IMG/VR virus record: IMGVR_UViG_3300019487_000024
Span: 36,410 to 100,409 of that record
Source of the DNA: a virus
Reading direction: 5' to 3' (one strand)
DNA length: 64,000 bases
Shown one piece after another: positions 7,295-15,578 of this stretch. The notes beneath the pieces were generated by a model, which worked only from the letters and a program-made list of their open reading frames with translations, did not search any database and was not told where the DNA came from. How positions within the stretch are numbered: position 1 is the stretch's first letter; each line of letters opens with the position of its first letter. Both the position numbers and the translations under genes were made by a program.

Positions 7295-8197
7295 ATGATC
7301 AACATGGACTTTTCCAAGGCTTCCGACCTTAAACCCAAAGAGCTAATCATTAGCGATTTGAAGTGGAAGTACCTTGTCCGAGCAGTGATGCGTGCCAAGA
7401 ACATCATGATTATTGGACCTTCTGGCTGTGCAAAAACGATGGCGGCAAGGTGTGTGGCAACGGCTCTCAAACGTCCCTTTCAGAAGTTCAACATCGGTTC
7501 TACACAAGATGCCCGTGCAACTTTGATTGGCAACACGACCTACAACAAGGAGTCGGGCACCGTGTTTCATAAATCGGGGTTTGTTAAAGCAATCACTACT
7601 CCAAACACTATCGTTCTTCTTGACGAATTAACCCGTGGAACACACGACGCATGGAACATTCTCATGCCGGTTACTGATCCCACACAGCGTTGTCTTCAAT
7701 TAGACGAAGACGAAAATAGCACAGTAGTCAATGTTGCTGAAGGAGTATCGTTTATCGCCACAGCCAATATCGGCAATGAGTACACGGGAACCAAGGTGCT
7801 AGACAAAGCAAATTCTCGTCGGTTTCCAGTCAAACTTGAAATGAATCCATTGGAGCCAGACGAATTGAAAAATCTCTTTGGTATTCTTTTTAAGGATGCC
7901 ACAAGTCAACACAAAGCAACGATGAATGTTCTCGTTGAGATTTATGACGACATCATCAAGCAGTGTCAGTTAGAAGATGCGTCAATTTCTACGATTATCC
8001 CACCAGCCAACATGGTGGAAATGGCTGAACTTGTCATGGATAATTTTGACCTTGAAGAAATCGCAGAAGCGGCTATTTATCCCGAATATGGCGATGAAGG
8101 AGGGGCAGATAGCGAACGAGCGTTCGTCAAATCCATCTTGCAGAAATACTTTCCGAAAGATGTAAAGAGTCCAATCAAAGACCCTCGCCGAAAGTAA
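7295..8197 (+). CDS. MoxR-family AAA+ ATPase
   Basis: 300 aa from the ATG at 7295. A further ATG lies at 7304, and an earlier one at 7277 lies inside the promoter. Walker A GPSGCAKT (41-48), Walker B IVLLDELTR, sensor 1 SFIATANIG and an arginine-finger segment ANSRRFPVKL follow the MoxR/CbbQ order. These ATPases act as chaperones that remodel or load metal into a VWA-domain partner. The next gene, starting right after the stop codon, encodes exactly such a partner. The substrate in this phage is unknown. There is no Shine-Dalgarno sequence, consistent with the short leader. Confidence 0.85.
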   Translation: MINMDFSKASDLKPKELIISDLKWKYLVRAVMRAKNIMIIGPSGCAKTMAARCVATALKRPFQKFNIGSTQDARATLIGNTTYNKESGTVFHKSGFVKAITTPNTIVLLDELTRGTHDAWNILMPVTDPTQRCLQLDEDENSTVVNVAEGVSFIATANIGNEYTGTKVLDKANSRRFPVKLEMNPLEPDELKNLFGILFKDATSQHKATMNVLVEIYDDIIKQCQLEDASISTIIPPANMVEMAELVMDNFDLEEIAEAAIYPEYGDEGGADSERAFVKSILQKYFPKDVKSPIKDPRRK

Positions 8198-10504
8198 ATG
8201 AGCAAAGGTATATCACCAGCCGAAGCTGACTTCTGGTTGGATACTGATAAGTATGCCAACTTCTTTGAAGAGCAACTAGACCCAAATAAGGGTCTGGTCT
8301 TCAGCATAGATATGGTTCGCCTTTCATCCATCAGAAAGGCAATCTCCAACTTTGTTCGCATTCTCACCCGCAAAAACATCCCGGTCTATTTCAATGACAT
8401 GGACGCCAACGTCAACTTTGGTGGGAAGATCATCTATATCTCGGCGAAGATATTGAACAAGCAGGACTTTGATGTAGCAGTTGGACAAGCACTCCACGAA
8501 GCTGCCCACACCCTCAAGACCGATTTTGATACCGTAAAGCTGGCATGGACCAATATCCCACACAAGATATTTCAACTGTCCGACTCAAAAGGAATCCGCC
8601 GTGCATCATTGGAGAAATTCATTCACACCACTTGGAACGTCATTGAAGACCGCTACATTGATGACTACGTGTTCAATTCGGCACCGGGCTACCGTGGATA
8701 CTATGTCTCGCTCTATGACCGATTTTGGCACTGTCCAGAAGTAGATGAAAATCTCTTGAGTGATAAGTTTAGGTATCCTAGCTTGGATTCCTACATGTTC
8801 CGAATCATCAACTTCACCAATGATAACACGGATTTGCTTGCTCTTCCACGCTTGGATGAAATTGCCGACGTGATTGACATTGAGAACATAAGCCGATTAA
8901 AGACAACTCAAGACCGAGTTAAGACGGCGTTTGAAGTTGTTGAGATTGTCTTGAACTGTCTTGACGTAAATCCACCACAAGCAGGAAAAGGAACTCCAAA
9001 CAAAGGAAAGGGAAAGAACCTTGCTCGCCCCGAAGATTTTTTCGACTTTGATGGTGAAGAAGGCGAAGGAGACCCCCAAGAGTCCGATGGTTCTGGCAAA
9101 GAGTCCACCCCATCCGAAAGTCCACAAGAGGAAAAGGAAGTGGGGAATAATCCGAAGGATGAATCAAAGGATGTTGATGTTGGAAAGCAAATGGTAGAGG
9201 AAATTTCCGACGTAATGAGCGGGCGTGACCAGACACCGGAGATTCTCAAGGAGAACAAAGATGTCGTGAATAAGGTGTCCGAGGACGAGCTTTCCGATGG
9301 AGAAGTCAAAGAAATCAAGAACATGGTTGAACAGCAGAGGAAGTTTCTGCTTGGGGAATTGCCGAAGGAAGTCGTTACGCCAGAACAGAAACAGCTACTT
9401 GACTTAATTGAAAAGCATGGCATATTACTCGTGAAAGTTGATGCACCCACTCTCCTAGCAGGAGATGACAAGAACTTGAAAGTGGATTGTATTGTGGTTC
9501 AGAAGATGACCAAAGAACTCATATTGGCGGGACAAGAAGTATTCCCTCTCTGTGGAGTCATGAAGCTTGGAAATGAGACGCCCGACCCTCCCAAAGAAAA
9601 CGCCGAAGCAGTCAAAAAGGGCATAGTGCTTGGCACCAAGCTCGGTAGAAAACTTCAAATCCGAAACGAAATCAATCCCACCAAGACAATCCGAAAGAAG
9701 TGGGGAAAGATTCATCGTCGTCAACTTCATGAAGCAGCATTTGATGCGGAGGATTTGTTTTACAAAATCACCATTGACGAACATCAGAAGGCAACCCTCC
9801 ACATTACAGTTGACGCCAGCGGGTCTATGTCAAGAGGCAACAAGTGGACACAAACCATGATTGCCGTGGTTGCCATCTGCAAGGCGGCATCCATGATTGA
9901 CAATGTTCACGTCACGGTTTCATTCCGGTCCACACAGAATGTTGGAATGACTTGTTTGCCGCATATCATTCTCGCCTACGATTCAAAGGTGGATAAGTTC
10001 TCCAAAGTCCGAAACTTGTTCCCATATCTCAGTCCCAACGGCTATACGCCAGAAGGATTGGCATTCAGTGCCATCATGAATCTGTTTGAGAACATTACTC
10101 CCGACGAAACGGATCGTTATTTCCTCAATCTCTCCGATGGTGAGCCATGCTATGCTATCAAGGTCGCATCGACAGGAATGCACATTTCATATCAAGATGA
10201 AGTGGGCGTAACCCATACCAAGGGGCAGGTAGATAAAATAAGACGCCACGGAATTGAAATCCTGAGTTACTTCATTGATGAAGATTATGAAGGTCCATTG
10301 GGCAAGGTAAATAAAGAAACAAAGCCCGCAGACATTGCCAAGGCTAAAGAAACTCAGAAGGAATTGGACGAAACGCCACTACGAAAAAACTTCCGCAAAA
10401 TGTATGGTAAGAACGCACAATTCATCAATGTTGAAAGCATAGTTGACTTGGCTCGTACAATTAACCGACTTTTTTTAACAAAGCAAAATGAAAAAAGGAC
10501 TTGA
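8198..10504 (+). CDS. VWA-domain protein with N-terminal zincin-like HEAAH motif
   Basis: 768 aa. The N-terminal part contains HEAAH (100-104) in a helix context (VGQALHEAAHTLKTDF), as in metallopeptidase-like VWA proteins that partner MoxR ATPases. Residues ~265-340 are acidic/Ser/Pro low complexity (an unfolded linker). The C-terminal VWA domain has the MIDAS motif DASGS (539-543) plus a later TPEGLAFSAI and SDGEP, where the MIDAS Thr and Asp are expected. It lies directly downstream of the MoxR gene with no gap, so the two are almost certainly co-translated and interact. The role is not known; metal-dependent remodelling or proteolysis of a phage or host complex is plausible. Confidence 0.82.
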   Translation: MSKGISPAEADFWLDTDKYANFFEEQLDPNKGLVFSIDMVRLSSIRKAISNFVRILTRKNIPVYFNDMDANVNFGGKIIYISAKILNKQDFDVAVGQALHEAAHTLKTDFDTVKLAWTNIPHKIFQLSDSKGIRRASLEKFIHTTWNVIEDRYIDDYVFNSAPGYRGYYVSLYDRFWHCPEVDENLLSDKFRYPSLDSYMFRIINFTNDNTDLLALPRLDEIADVIDIENISRLKTTQDRVKTAFEVVEIVLNCLDVNPPQAGKGTPNKGKGKNLARPEDFFDFDGEEGEGDPQESDGSGKESTPSESPQEEKEVGNNPKDESKDVDVGKQMVEEISDVMSGRDQTPEILKENKDVVNKVSEDELSDGEVKEIKNMVEQQRKFLLGELPKEVVTPEQKQLLDLIEKHGILLVKVDAPTLLAGDDKNLKVDCIVVQKMTKELILAGQEVFPLCGVMKLGNETPDPPKENAEAVKKGIVLGTKLGRKLQIRNEINPTKTIRKKWGKIHRRQLHEAAFDAEDLFYKITIDEHQKATLHITVDASGSMSRGNKWTQTMIAVVAICKAASMIDNVHVTVSFRSTQNVGMTCLPHIILAYDSKVDKFSKVRNLFPYLSPNGYTPEGLAFSAIMNLFENITPDETDRYFLNLSDGEPCYAIKVASTGMHISYQDEVGVTHTKGQVDKIRRHGIEILSYFIDEDYEGPLGKVNKETKPADIAKAKETQKELDETPLRKNFRKMYGKNAQFINVESIVDLARTINRLFLTKQNEKRT

Positions 10505-10529
10505 CATTTTATACCAAATGGCGTATCCT
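10501..10529 (+). promoter_or_regulatory. Sigma70-like promoter
   Basis: TTGACA (10501-10506, perfect -35), 17-bp spacer, TATCCT (10524-10529). It overlaps the stop codon of the VWA gene and drives the gene at 10574, which also has an AAGGAG at 10555-10560. Confidence 0.75.
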
Positions 10530-10573
10530 TGCCCTCGATTCACCAAGGAGTGATCTCACTTCCTAGTTAAATT

Positions 10574-10948
10574 ATGAAACAAAATACTCGTAAGAACAAA
10601 ACCAATCAGTCGGTTACTTGGCCAACTACTGCGTACTTCACCATTGCCGACTTGCACAAGCTTAATCCAAAGTTCGTCAACATCACTTTGAGAGTTCGTC
10701 TCGCCAATGCGATTGAAGATGGCAAGGTTGCCGAAATTGGTTGGGTGCCCGGAGGAAAGGGTCGTCCACCAAAGGTTTTCTCGTTAACCCCCGTCCAACA
10801 AACAACCCTCAACAAAGCCAAGTCTGAGAACGTCAACTTGGTTGACAATGCCGAGAAGCTCGTCAATGTCATCAATGTCTCCACTCCGACCCCTGCCACG
10901 GTGCCTGCTTCCACAGTGCCCGACGCTGCGACTCCCGCAGTGAAGTAA
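10574..10948 (+). CDS. Small basic protein, possible winged-helix DNA binder
   Basis: 124 aa. Residues 15-75 (FTIADLHKLNPKFVNITLRVRL ... KGRPPKVF, shown in part) have the helix-helix-wing look of small DNA-binding domains, with GGKGRPPKVFS as a possible wing. The last 40 residues are Pro/Ala/Thr-rich and probably unstructured. It has its own strong sigma70-like promoter, so it may be an early regulator or nucleoid-type protein. The binding role is inference only. Confidence 0.6.
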   Translation: MKQNTRKNKTNQSVTWPTTAYFTIADLHKLNPKFVNITLRVRLANAIEDGKVAEIGWVPGGKGRPPKVFSLTPVQQTTLNKAKSENVNLVDNAEKLVNVINVSTPTPATVPASTVPDAATPAVK

Positions 10949-10995
10949 GGTCTGAGAATCAAATAGCCGTATATCGGCGTAATCTAGGGACAGTT

Positions 10996-11199
10996 ATGGC
11001 AAAGAAGAAGAGAACCAAGCAACAATTGTTGGACAAAATCAAACCCAAAGATTACCTGATATACGGCATTTTTGATTTCGAGAAACAGACGCTTGTATAT
11101 GTCCACATGGATTACGACCAAGTGGAAATGGAGTTTGAGTTGGAAGGATATTCCGAAGAGCGGTATGACATTGTTGAGTTCTACATCCGCTTGATTTAG
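10996..11199 (+). CDS. Small hypothetical protein
   Basis: 67 aa with a basic N-terminus (KKKRTKQQ) and an acidic C-terminal half. A Shine-Dalgarno-like AGGGA precedes the ATG by 8 nt. It ends tail-to-tail with the minus-strand gene at 11196, overlapping by 4 nt. The family is not recognised. Confidence 0.6.
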   Translation: MAKKKRTKQQLLDKIKPKDYLIYGIFDFEKQTLVYVHMDYDQVEMEFELEGYSEERYDIVEFYIRLI

Positions 11200-11504
11200 T
11201 AGCGTCGGATGTATTTCCCAATCGTTTCAATGGGACCGTTGTAGGTGTCGATGCGGCGGAAACCTTCTTGAGTCAAAATGTAGGAGTAGATACGAACTTT
11301 GGTGATGGGTTTCACTCCCATCAACTCGTCCAATTTTTTCACTTGCGTCATAACGACGTTTTTCGATCCCCAAATGATAGGTGTCTCAAAATCCCTGTCA
11401 AAAAGGATTGACGTGTTCGAGTCGGGATAAAATAAATGGAACACCGACCCCGCAATTTTCCCCTTCTTTTCTGGATTGATAACATTTTGTGCGAGCATAC
11501 TCAT
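11196..11504 (-). CDS. Hypothetical protein
   Basis: 102 aa from the ATG at 11504; a second ATG is at 11498. A TATTTAT element overlaps the start (TATTTATGAG), as at other genes with the late-type motif. The sequence has a beta-rich middle (TSILFDRDFETPIIW) and no motif I recognise. It is the only minus-strand gene inside the plus-strand block 705-13666. Confidence 0.6.
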   Translation of the reverse strand: MSMLAQNVINPEKKGKIAGSVFHLFYPDSNTSILFDRDFETPIIWGSKNVVMTQVKKLDELMGVKPITKVRIYSYILTQEGFRRIDTYNGPIETIGKYIRRY

Positions 11505-11522
11505 AAATAGAGATAAAATAAC

Positions 11523-11551
11523 TTGAACCACTATCTATACTGTGGTAATGT
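11523..11551 (+). promoter_or_regulatory. Possible sigma70-like promoter
   Basis: TTGAAC (11523-11528), 17-bp spacer, TAATGT (11546-11551), upstream of the ATG at 11578 and its AAGGAA ribosome-binding site. It is divergent from the gene ending at 11196. Confidence 0.4.
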
Positions 11552-11577
11552 GACCGTTGAACAAGGAAACCCGTAGT

Positions 11578-11745
11578 ATGGGCAAGACCTATAAACGAAA
11601 TGATCGCCATCTGAACAAAGATGGTAGGACTTTTACCAAACCACAGAAGAAAACGTCTGGCAAACAAGACTCTCAGGAAAACAAACAGCGATGGAAGTTT
11701 TCCGCTCGTGAAGAGGCTCAAATACTGGACGACATGAGATTATGA
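11578..11745 (+). CDS. Small basic hypothetical protein
   Basis: 55 aa starting MGKTYKRND, very rich in Lys/Arg/Gln. The start at 11578 is chosen because AAGGAAA lies 12 nt upstream. The stop overlaps the next ATG (ATGA), so the two genes are coupled. Function unknown; nucleic-acid binding is possible from the charge alone. Confidence 0.6.
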   Translation: MGKTYKRNDRHLNKDGRTFTKPQKKTSGKQDSQENKQRWKFSAREEAQILDDMRL

Positions 11746-11987
11746 TTTACGCCGTTATCGTTCTTTCCGTTTTAGTTATCTTGCTCGGTGTTTTGTTTTT
11801 CTTCCTTGAGAAGAGACAACAATCATTGCTCAAAGCATTCTCCGAGACATTGGAGCGGATTGAATTGATAGAGGACAACTGCCGAACGCTTCGTCAAAAT
11901 GATGACATTCTGGCAAATGACTTAAAAATGTTACTGCATGAGTTCAAAGGTGTCGAAAAGAAAGTCGTCAAGCCAGTCGCCAAGTGA
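11742..11987 (+). CDS. Small single-pass membrane protein
   Basis: 81 aa. The N-terminal hydrophobic helix (about 2-22, VIVLSVLVILLGVLFFFL) is followed by a charged helical domain. Start/stop overlap with the preceding small gene, and a 50-nt overlap with the following clamp-loader subunit gene. Function unknown. Confidence 0.65.
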   Translation: MIYAVIVLSVLVILLGVLFFFLEKRQQSLLKAFSETLERIELIEDNCRTLRQNDDILANDLKMLLHEFKGVEKKVVKPVAK

Positions 11988-12450
11988 CGGACCAAAGAGA
12001 CGTTCTCTCTTTGATCATGTGAAGCACATCCGGCAAGTCCAAGACCCGGATTACTACAACAATTTGTCTGAGGACGACCGCAAGTCGTTCAATCATTTCA
12101 TGATCATCCGTGCTCTCTCAATGGATGAAGAAATCCTTGAGACGATGGCACAGCTTTATCAGATTTTCGACAAGATTCCCTCGGCTCAGTTCTATAAGCT
12201 TCTCATTGCTCTCGTTCCAAAAAGCATGAGATTCTATCCGTGGATAAAATCCAAGAAGATGAAACACGACAAAGAGCTTTTGGCTCTGGTCGCAAAACGA
12301 TTTCAAGTCCCAAGCTATCAAGCCAATGATTACGTCAATCTTTTGCTTCGCACTGAGAACGGTCAAGCGGAACTGGTAAGCATTTGCAAGGCGTTTGGAC
12401 TTGAGGACAAAGAAGTGGAAGAACTTTTTGCGGAGAAGAAAGACGAATGA
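11938..12450 (+). CDS. Clamp-loader small subunit, T4 gp62-like
   Basis: 170 aa. From memory of T4 gp62, the core matches in pattern: FNHFMIIRALS, then FYKLLIALVPKSMRFYPWI (gp62 FNYLMAAVPRGKRYGKWA), then LLALVAKRFQV (gp62 IKLLAKRYQV) and an Asn-Asp-Tyr segment. The protein would complete a gp44/62-type clamp loader with the AAA+ subunit at 49439 and load the clamp at 48693. In T4 these genes are adjacent; here they are 36 kb apart. The ATG at 11938 lies inside the preceding gene and lacks a strong ribosome-binding site. Confidence 0.72.
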   Translation: MSSKVSKRKSSSQSPSDGPKRRSLFDHVKHIRQVQDPDYYNNLSEDDRKSFNHFMIIRALSMDEEILETMAQLYQIFDKIPSAQFYKLLIALVPKSMRFYPWIKSKKMKHDKELLALVAKRFQVPSYQANDYVNLLLRTENGQAELVSICKAFGLEDKEVEELFAEKKDE

Positions 12451-12983
12451 GAGGAAAAACTGCCAACGAATTGCCTCCAATGGACCCGAACACATTGGAA
12501 GATGATGATTTGTTAATCATTTGGGATAAGAGTGCATACGATCTGAGGGAGCATGTTATTCGATCAAAGGACGATGCTCCTCTTCCCTTTACAACAAAAC
12601 ACATTCGCCTTGGGGATTTGAAAGCATATCTTCAAAAGAAGCCTACACCAGTAAGTTCTGGATTTACTGCGGAGACTTTGAAAGAAATGTTTGAGTCTGC
12701 AAAGCGGGTTAAGGATGACGCTTTGGCGGCAGCAAAACAAGCATTGGAAGAGGCGTATGTAAAGTATCATCCGTCGTCTAGGAGCAAAGAATTTAACAAA
12801 TGGGCAGCAAGCTTTTTTTCTTGGGAAGACCCAACCCCCGAAAAAGATATTGAAGCCTGTGAGCTTGCATGGAATGCGTGCAAAAACCGAGTTTTGAAGA
12901 TTCTCGAAACCCCAATACAAAATCTTGACCTAAGCACCGAGGAAGTTGATCGACGCTTCATCGACAAAATCAAAGAGTTATGA
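12447..12983 (+). CDS. Hypothetical protein
   Basis: 178 aa, ATGA overlap with the clamp-loader gene before it and the kinase gene after it. The N-terminal ~50 residues (DPNTLEDDDLLIIWDKSAYDL) resemble the short folded modules at the front of phage tail or adaptor proteins. The rest is helical with Trp-rich patches (WAASFFSWED). No enzymatic motif is seen. Translational coupling places it in the replication/nucleotide operon. Confidence 0.6.
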   Translation: MRGKTANELPPMDPNTLEDDDLLIIWDKSAYDLREHVIRSKDDAPLPFTTKHIRLGDLKAYLQKKPTPVSSGFTAETLKEMFESAKRVKDDALAAAKQALEEAYVKYHPSSRSKEFNKWAASFFSWEDPTPEKDIEACELAWNACKNRVLKILETPIQNLDLSTEEVDRRFIDKIKEL

Positions 12984-13666
12984 AAGTAATCGGAGTTGGC
13001 GGATATGCCCGTTGTGGCAAGGATACCTTCGTTAGCATTGCGAAGAAGATTCTCACAAAGAACAATTACGAACCCCTTCGTGTGGCGTTCGCTGATACTT
13101 TGAAGAATGAAGTTCAAGCCATGTTGAAAGTCAACGACTTTCCGCTCGATGTTTACACCACCGATACAGTGGAAAAGACAAAAATTCGTCCGTTGCTTGT
13201 TTGGTGGGGTTGTGCGAGACGAGATTTGAGTGAAGATGGACTGTATTGGGTAAACGTAGTGGACAAACAACTTCGGTCGGTGAGTGCTACCGATTCAAGA
13301 GACGATGTTATTGTCTTGGTTTCTGATGTACGGTTCCCAAATGAGGCGGCGTGGATTCACAAGAGTTGGGGTGGAGAAGTGATTCATTTGAAACGCTATT
13401 CTGTCCATTGTAGTGCTTCGCCGGTATTTGATCCGGCGACTAAGACTTTTGGAAACTCCGCACCAATCAAGACATTTGATCCCGCTCCAAACGAAGAAGA
13501 ATCCAAAAATGATCCACTCGTTCAAGCAGTTGCAGACGTTTCCGTTTCTTGGGAAAGTCGTGGGATTCCTGCCGGTGGATGCGTTACCGAAGACACATAT
13601 CTTCAAGAGCAAGTTTTGAATGCTCTCAATTCTACTGGAGCATTTAACGGGAAACTATCACTATAA
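12980..13666 (+). CDS. Deoxynucleoside monophosphate kinase
   Basis: 228 aa. The P-loop GYARCGKDT (8-16), the FADTLKNEV segment and the downstream SDVRFPNEA motif are typical of phage dNMP kinases (T4 gp1 family), which phosphorylate dNMPs to dNDPs. It works with NrdJ and dUTPase to feed replication. Start/stop overlap (ATGA) with the gene before. It converges on the minus-strand block, overlapping the next gene by 23 nt tail-to-tail. Confidence 0.85.
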   Translation: MKVIGVGGYARCGKDTFVSIAKKILTKNNYEPLRVAFADTLKNEVQAMLKVNDFPLDVYTTDTVEKTKIRPLLVWWGCARRDLSEDGLYWVNVVDKQLRSVSATDSRDDVIVLVSDVRFPNEAAWIHKSWGGEVIHLKRYSVHCSASPVFDPATKTFGNSAPIKTFDPAPNEEESKNDPLVQAVADVSVSWESRGIPAGGCVTEDTYLQEQVLNALNSTGAFNGKLSL

Positions 13667-13937
13667 GTTGTCCAGCTTCGGTGTAAAAGATGAGTTGCCT
13701 GTCTGTTGTCTTAGATAGGAACTCGTTTTTTAGTCTTGGGACAATGTGTCTGGCTCCATCCAAGTAAAGCTTGGAGCATACAGCATAGAGTTTGGCTTTG
13801 TCTTCTTTTCGGAAGCAATTACAATCAACCGCATAGTCATTGATGCAGTTAATGAGTTGTGTGAAGGTGCTATCCAACCTTGATAATTCATGTGTGCTCA
13901 AGAACCGAGCAAACTCAGTTGGATTTCGGAACTCCAT
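13644..13937 (-). CDS. Hypothetical protein
   Basis: 97 aa. An N-terminal helical region and a central Cys pair (DCNCFRKEDK) are visible, with no recognised family. It is the last gene of the 31-kb minus-strand glycan block and follows a membrane protein gene by 3 nt. Confidence 0.6.
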   Translation of the reverse strand: MEFRNPTEFARFLSTHELSRLDSTFTQLINCINDYAVDCNCFRKEDKAKLYAVCSKLYLDGARHIVPRLKNEFLSKTTDRQLIFYTEAGQLIVIVSR

Positions 13938-13940
13938 GCG

Positions 13941-14291
13941 TTACCCCAACAATTTGTCTATGACTGCGTAGATGAACAGTCCTCCCAAGATCACAAGTGG
14001 TAATTGTGCAAACACCCCGATGGAAACCAAGAAGCCTTGAACACAGCACACCAATAAGCCTAGCCACACAGACAGACAAATCGGACAGCTAATCAAACGT
14101 ACGAAGAAGCAGTTGCGGTGCCTTAGAAGGTAAAGACGGTAGGTTAACGACACATCGTTGTATTTCTTATCGTCGTAGTCCTTGTAAAAGGATATAAAAT
14201 TGAGTCTCAGTAGGCGGCAGTATTCCACCCAAGCATCGGTTCTGAACCAAATCAGAAGGAGAAGACCTATAATGGAGATAGACAGTAACAT
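13941..14291 (-). CDS. Small membrane protein with CPIC motif (DUF1360-like)
   Basis: 116 aa from the ATG at 14291. There is an N-terminal transmembrane helix (LLSISIIGLLLLIWF), a basic cytosolic stretch, then CPICLSVWLG leading into one or two further hydrophobic segments. The CPxC-into-helix pattern matches small DUF1360-type membrane proteins seen in phages and bacteria. Function unknown. A TATTTATT element sits 4 nt upstream of the start. Confidence 0.7.
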   Translation of the reverse strand: MLLSISIIGLLLLIWFRTDAWVEYCRLLRLNFISFYKDYDDKKYNDVSLTYRLYLLRHRNCFFVRLISCPICLSVWLGLLVCCVQGFLVSIGVFAQLPLVILGGLFIYAVIDKLLG

Positions 14292-14295
14292 CAAC

Positions 14296-14303
14296 AATAA
14301 ATA
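14296..14303 (-). promoter_or_regulatory. TATTTAT-type element before a minus-strand gene
   Basis: Minus-strand TATTTATT ending 4 nt before the ATG at 14291, the same close spacing as at 58079 and 53394. Confidence 0.4.
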
Positions 14304-14306
14304 TCC

Positions 14307-15578
14307 TCAAAGGATAGTAAAGTTGATGTCGTCTATGGGAGGATTTTTTACAATCAGGCTGTCCTGAATGTGGTTTGTAATGCGATTGATGGTAAGAACT
14401 CCGTTGGCACATTCATACTGCCCCGGTTCGGCAGTGTGAATTATGTCATTCAGGTGAAGAATTGTTTGGTCGGTGAAAACATTCGGAGCGGCTTTGGAAA
14501 AATCCAAGTCCAATACGATTTCATCGTCAATTGCCGCCTCCACAAAAACATCTTCATCCAGTCGGTAATACTTTTTGTAAAGCTCCCATTGTAGCTGGTT
14601 AATATCCAAGAGTTGATTTGCAAACTCATGAAGTTGCTTCAATGATGCTTGAAGATTCTGTCGTATTTCTGGATTATCAACGAAAATCCGGCTGAAACGA
14701 AAGTGGTTTTGAAAAATTCCGCTTGCATCATTCCACTTCACGTTTTTGAGGTTTGCTGCTACGGGATATTTGTATTCCTTTGTGGCGTCAAATGCGGTGT
14801 CGTGTTTGAAATGTGGCCACTTTCGTAGAAAGCGAGTCATTTCTACCGTATCGGCTTGTTGTTGAAGCTGTGTGCGTGCTTTTGCCTTCTCAGTCCACCA
14901 TTCAATGCCACGAGAAGATGTGCAAGTGAAGTGATATACAATGGCATTCCACACTTGGTCAATTTTCACGCCCTTCATGGTGAAGCGATATAACAAGTCT
15001 GAATCTTCACGAGACCGGCGAAAGAAAGTGTCATGTCCCCCAATGTCCAACCAATCCTTTTTATACAAACTGAAGGGAGCAAACCAAAATTGGGTCACTC
15101 GGTCGGACTTTTTCTGCTCGGCAAACTTGGAAAAAGCATCCAAGTCAAATTTTTGAGGGTCTAGCCCGAAATCATGGGTAATTTTCTCTGGAGAAGGAGG
15201 ATGAAGCGGCGGTTCAATGCGGGTAGAGGAAACGATTCGTCCGGGAGCCAAATGCTTGCCCAATTCTAAATCATAAAGCGGTCCTATAACCATGTCTGAC
15301 TGCAAATACGACACAAAGTCCGTCTCAGCCATCTCAAACATCAAATTGATGTTTCGAGCATATCCAATAGGGACCGGAAGCGGGTTTATTATAACCTTCA
15401 GGTTAGGAAAGTGCTCTTTTTGAGTCTTGAGAAATCCAACGGTATCTTGATTGTCGTTTTCTACATAAACCAAGATGGGGTGGTTTCGGTGGGAGAGGTT
15501 TTTATAAAGAGAACGAAACAACAACTCTATGTGATGCCGTTCGTTCCTTGCTGTATTGATACAAAATGTGATGTTCAT
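14307..15578 (-). CDS. Family 2-like glycosyltransferase
   Basis: 423 aa. The GT-A fold is seen in the N-terminal half: NTARNERHHIELLFRSL nucleotide-binding start, GYARNINLMFE, and a QSDM segment (about 114-117) in the DxD position. The remainder is a helical C-terminal domain with no recognised acceptor signature. It overlaps the upstream epimerase gene (ATGA). It probably adds a sugar made by the neighbouring enzymes; donor and acceptor are unknown. Confidence 0.78.
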   Translation of the reverse strand: MNITFCINTARNERHHIELLFRSLYKNLSHRNHPILVYVENDNQDTVGFLKTQKEHFPNLKVIINPLPVPIGYARNINLMFEMAETDFVSYLQSDMVIGPLYDLELGKHLAPGRIVSSTRIEPPLHPPSPEKITHDFGLDPQKFDLDAFSKFAEQKKSDRVTQFWFAPFSLYKKDWLDIGGHDTFFRRSREDSDLLYRFTMKGVKIDQVWNAIVYHFTCTSSRGIEWWTEKAKARTQLQQQADTVEMTRFLRKWPHFKHDTAFDATKEYKYPVAANLKNVKWNDASGIFQNHFRFSRIFVDNPEIRQNLQASLKQLHEFANQLLDINQLQWELYKKYYRLDEDVFVEAAIDDEIVLDLDFSKAAPNVFTDQTILHLNDIIHTAEPGQYECANGVLTINRITNHIQDSLIVKNPPIDDINFTIL

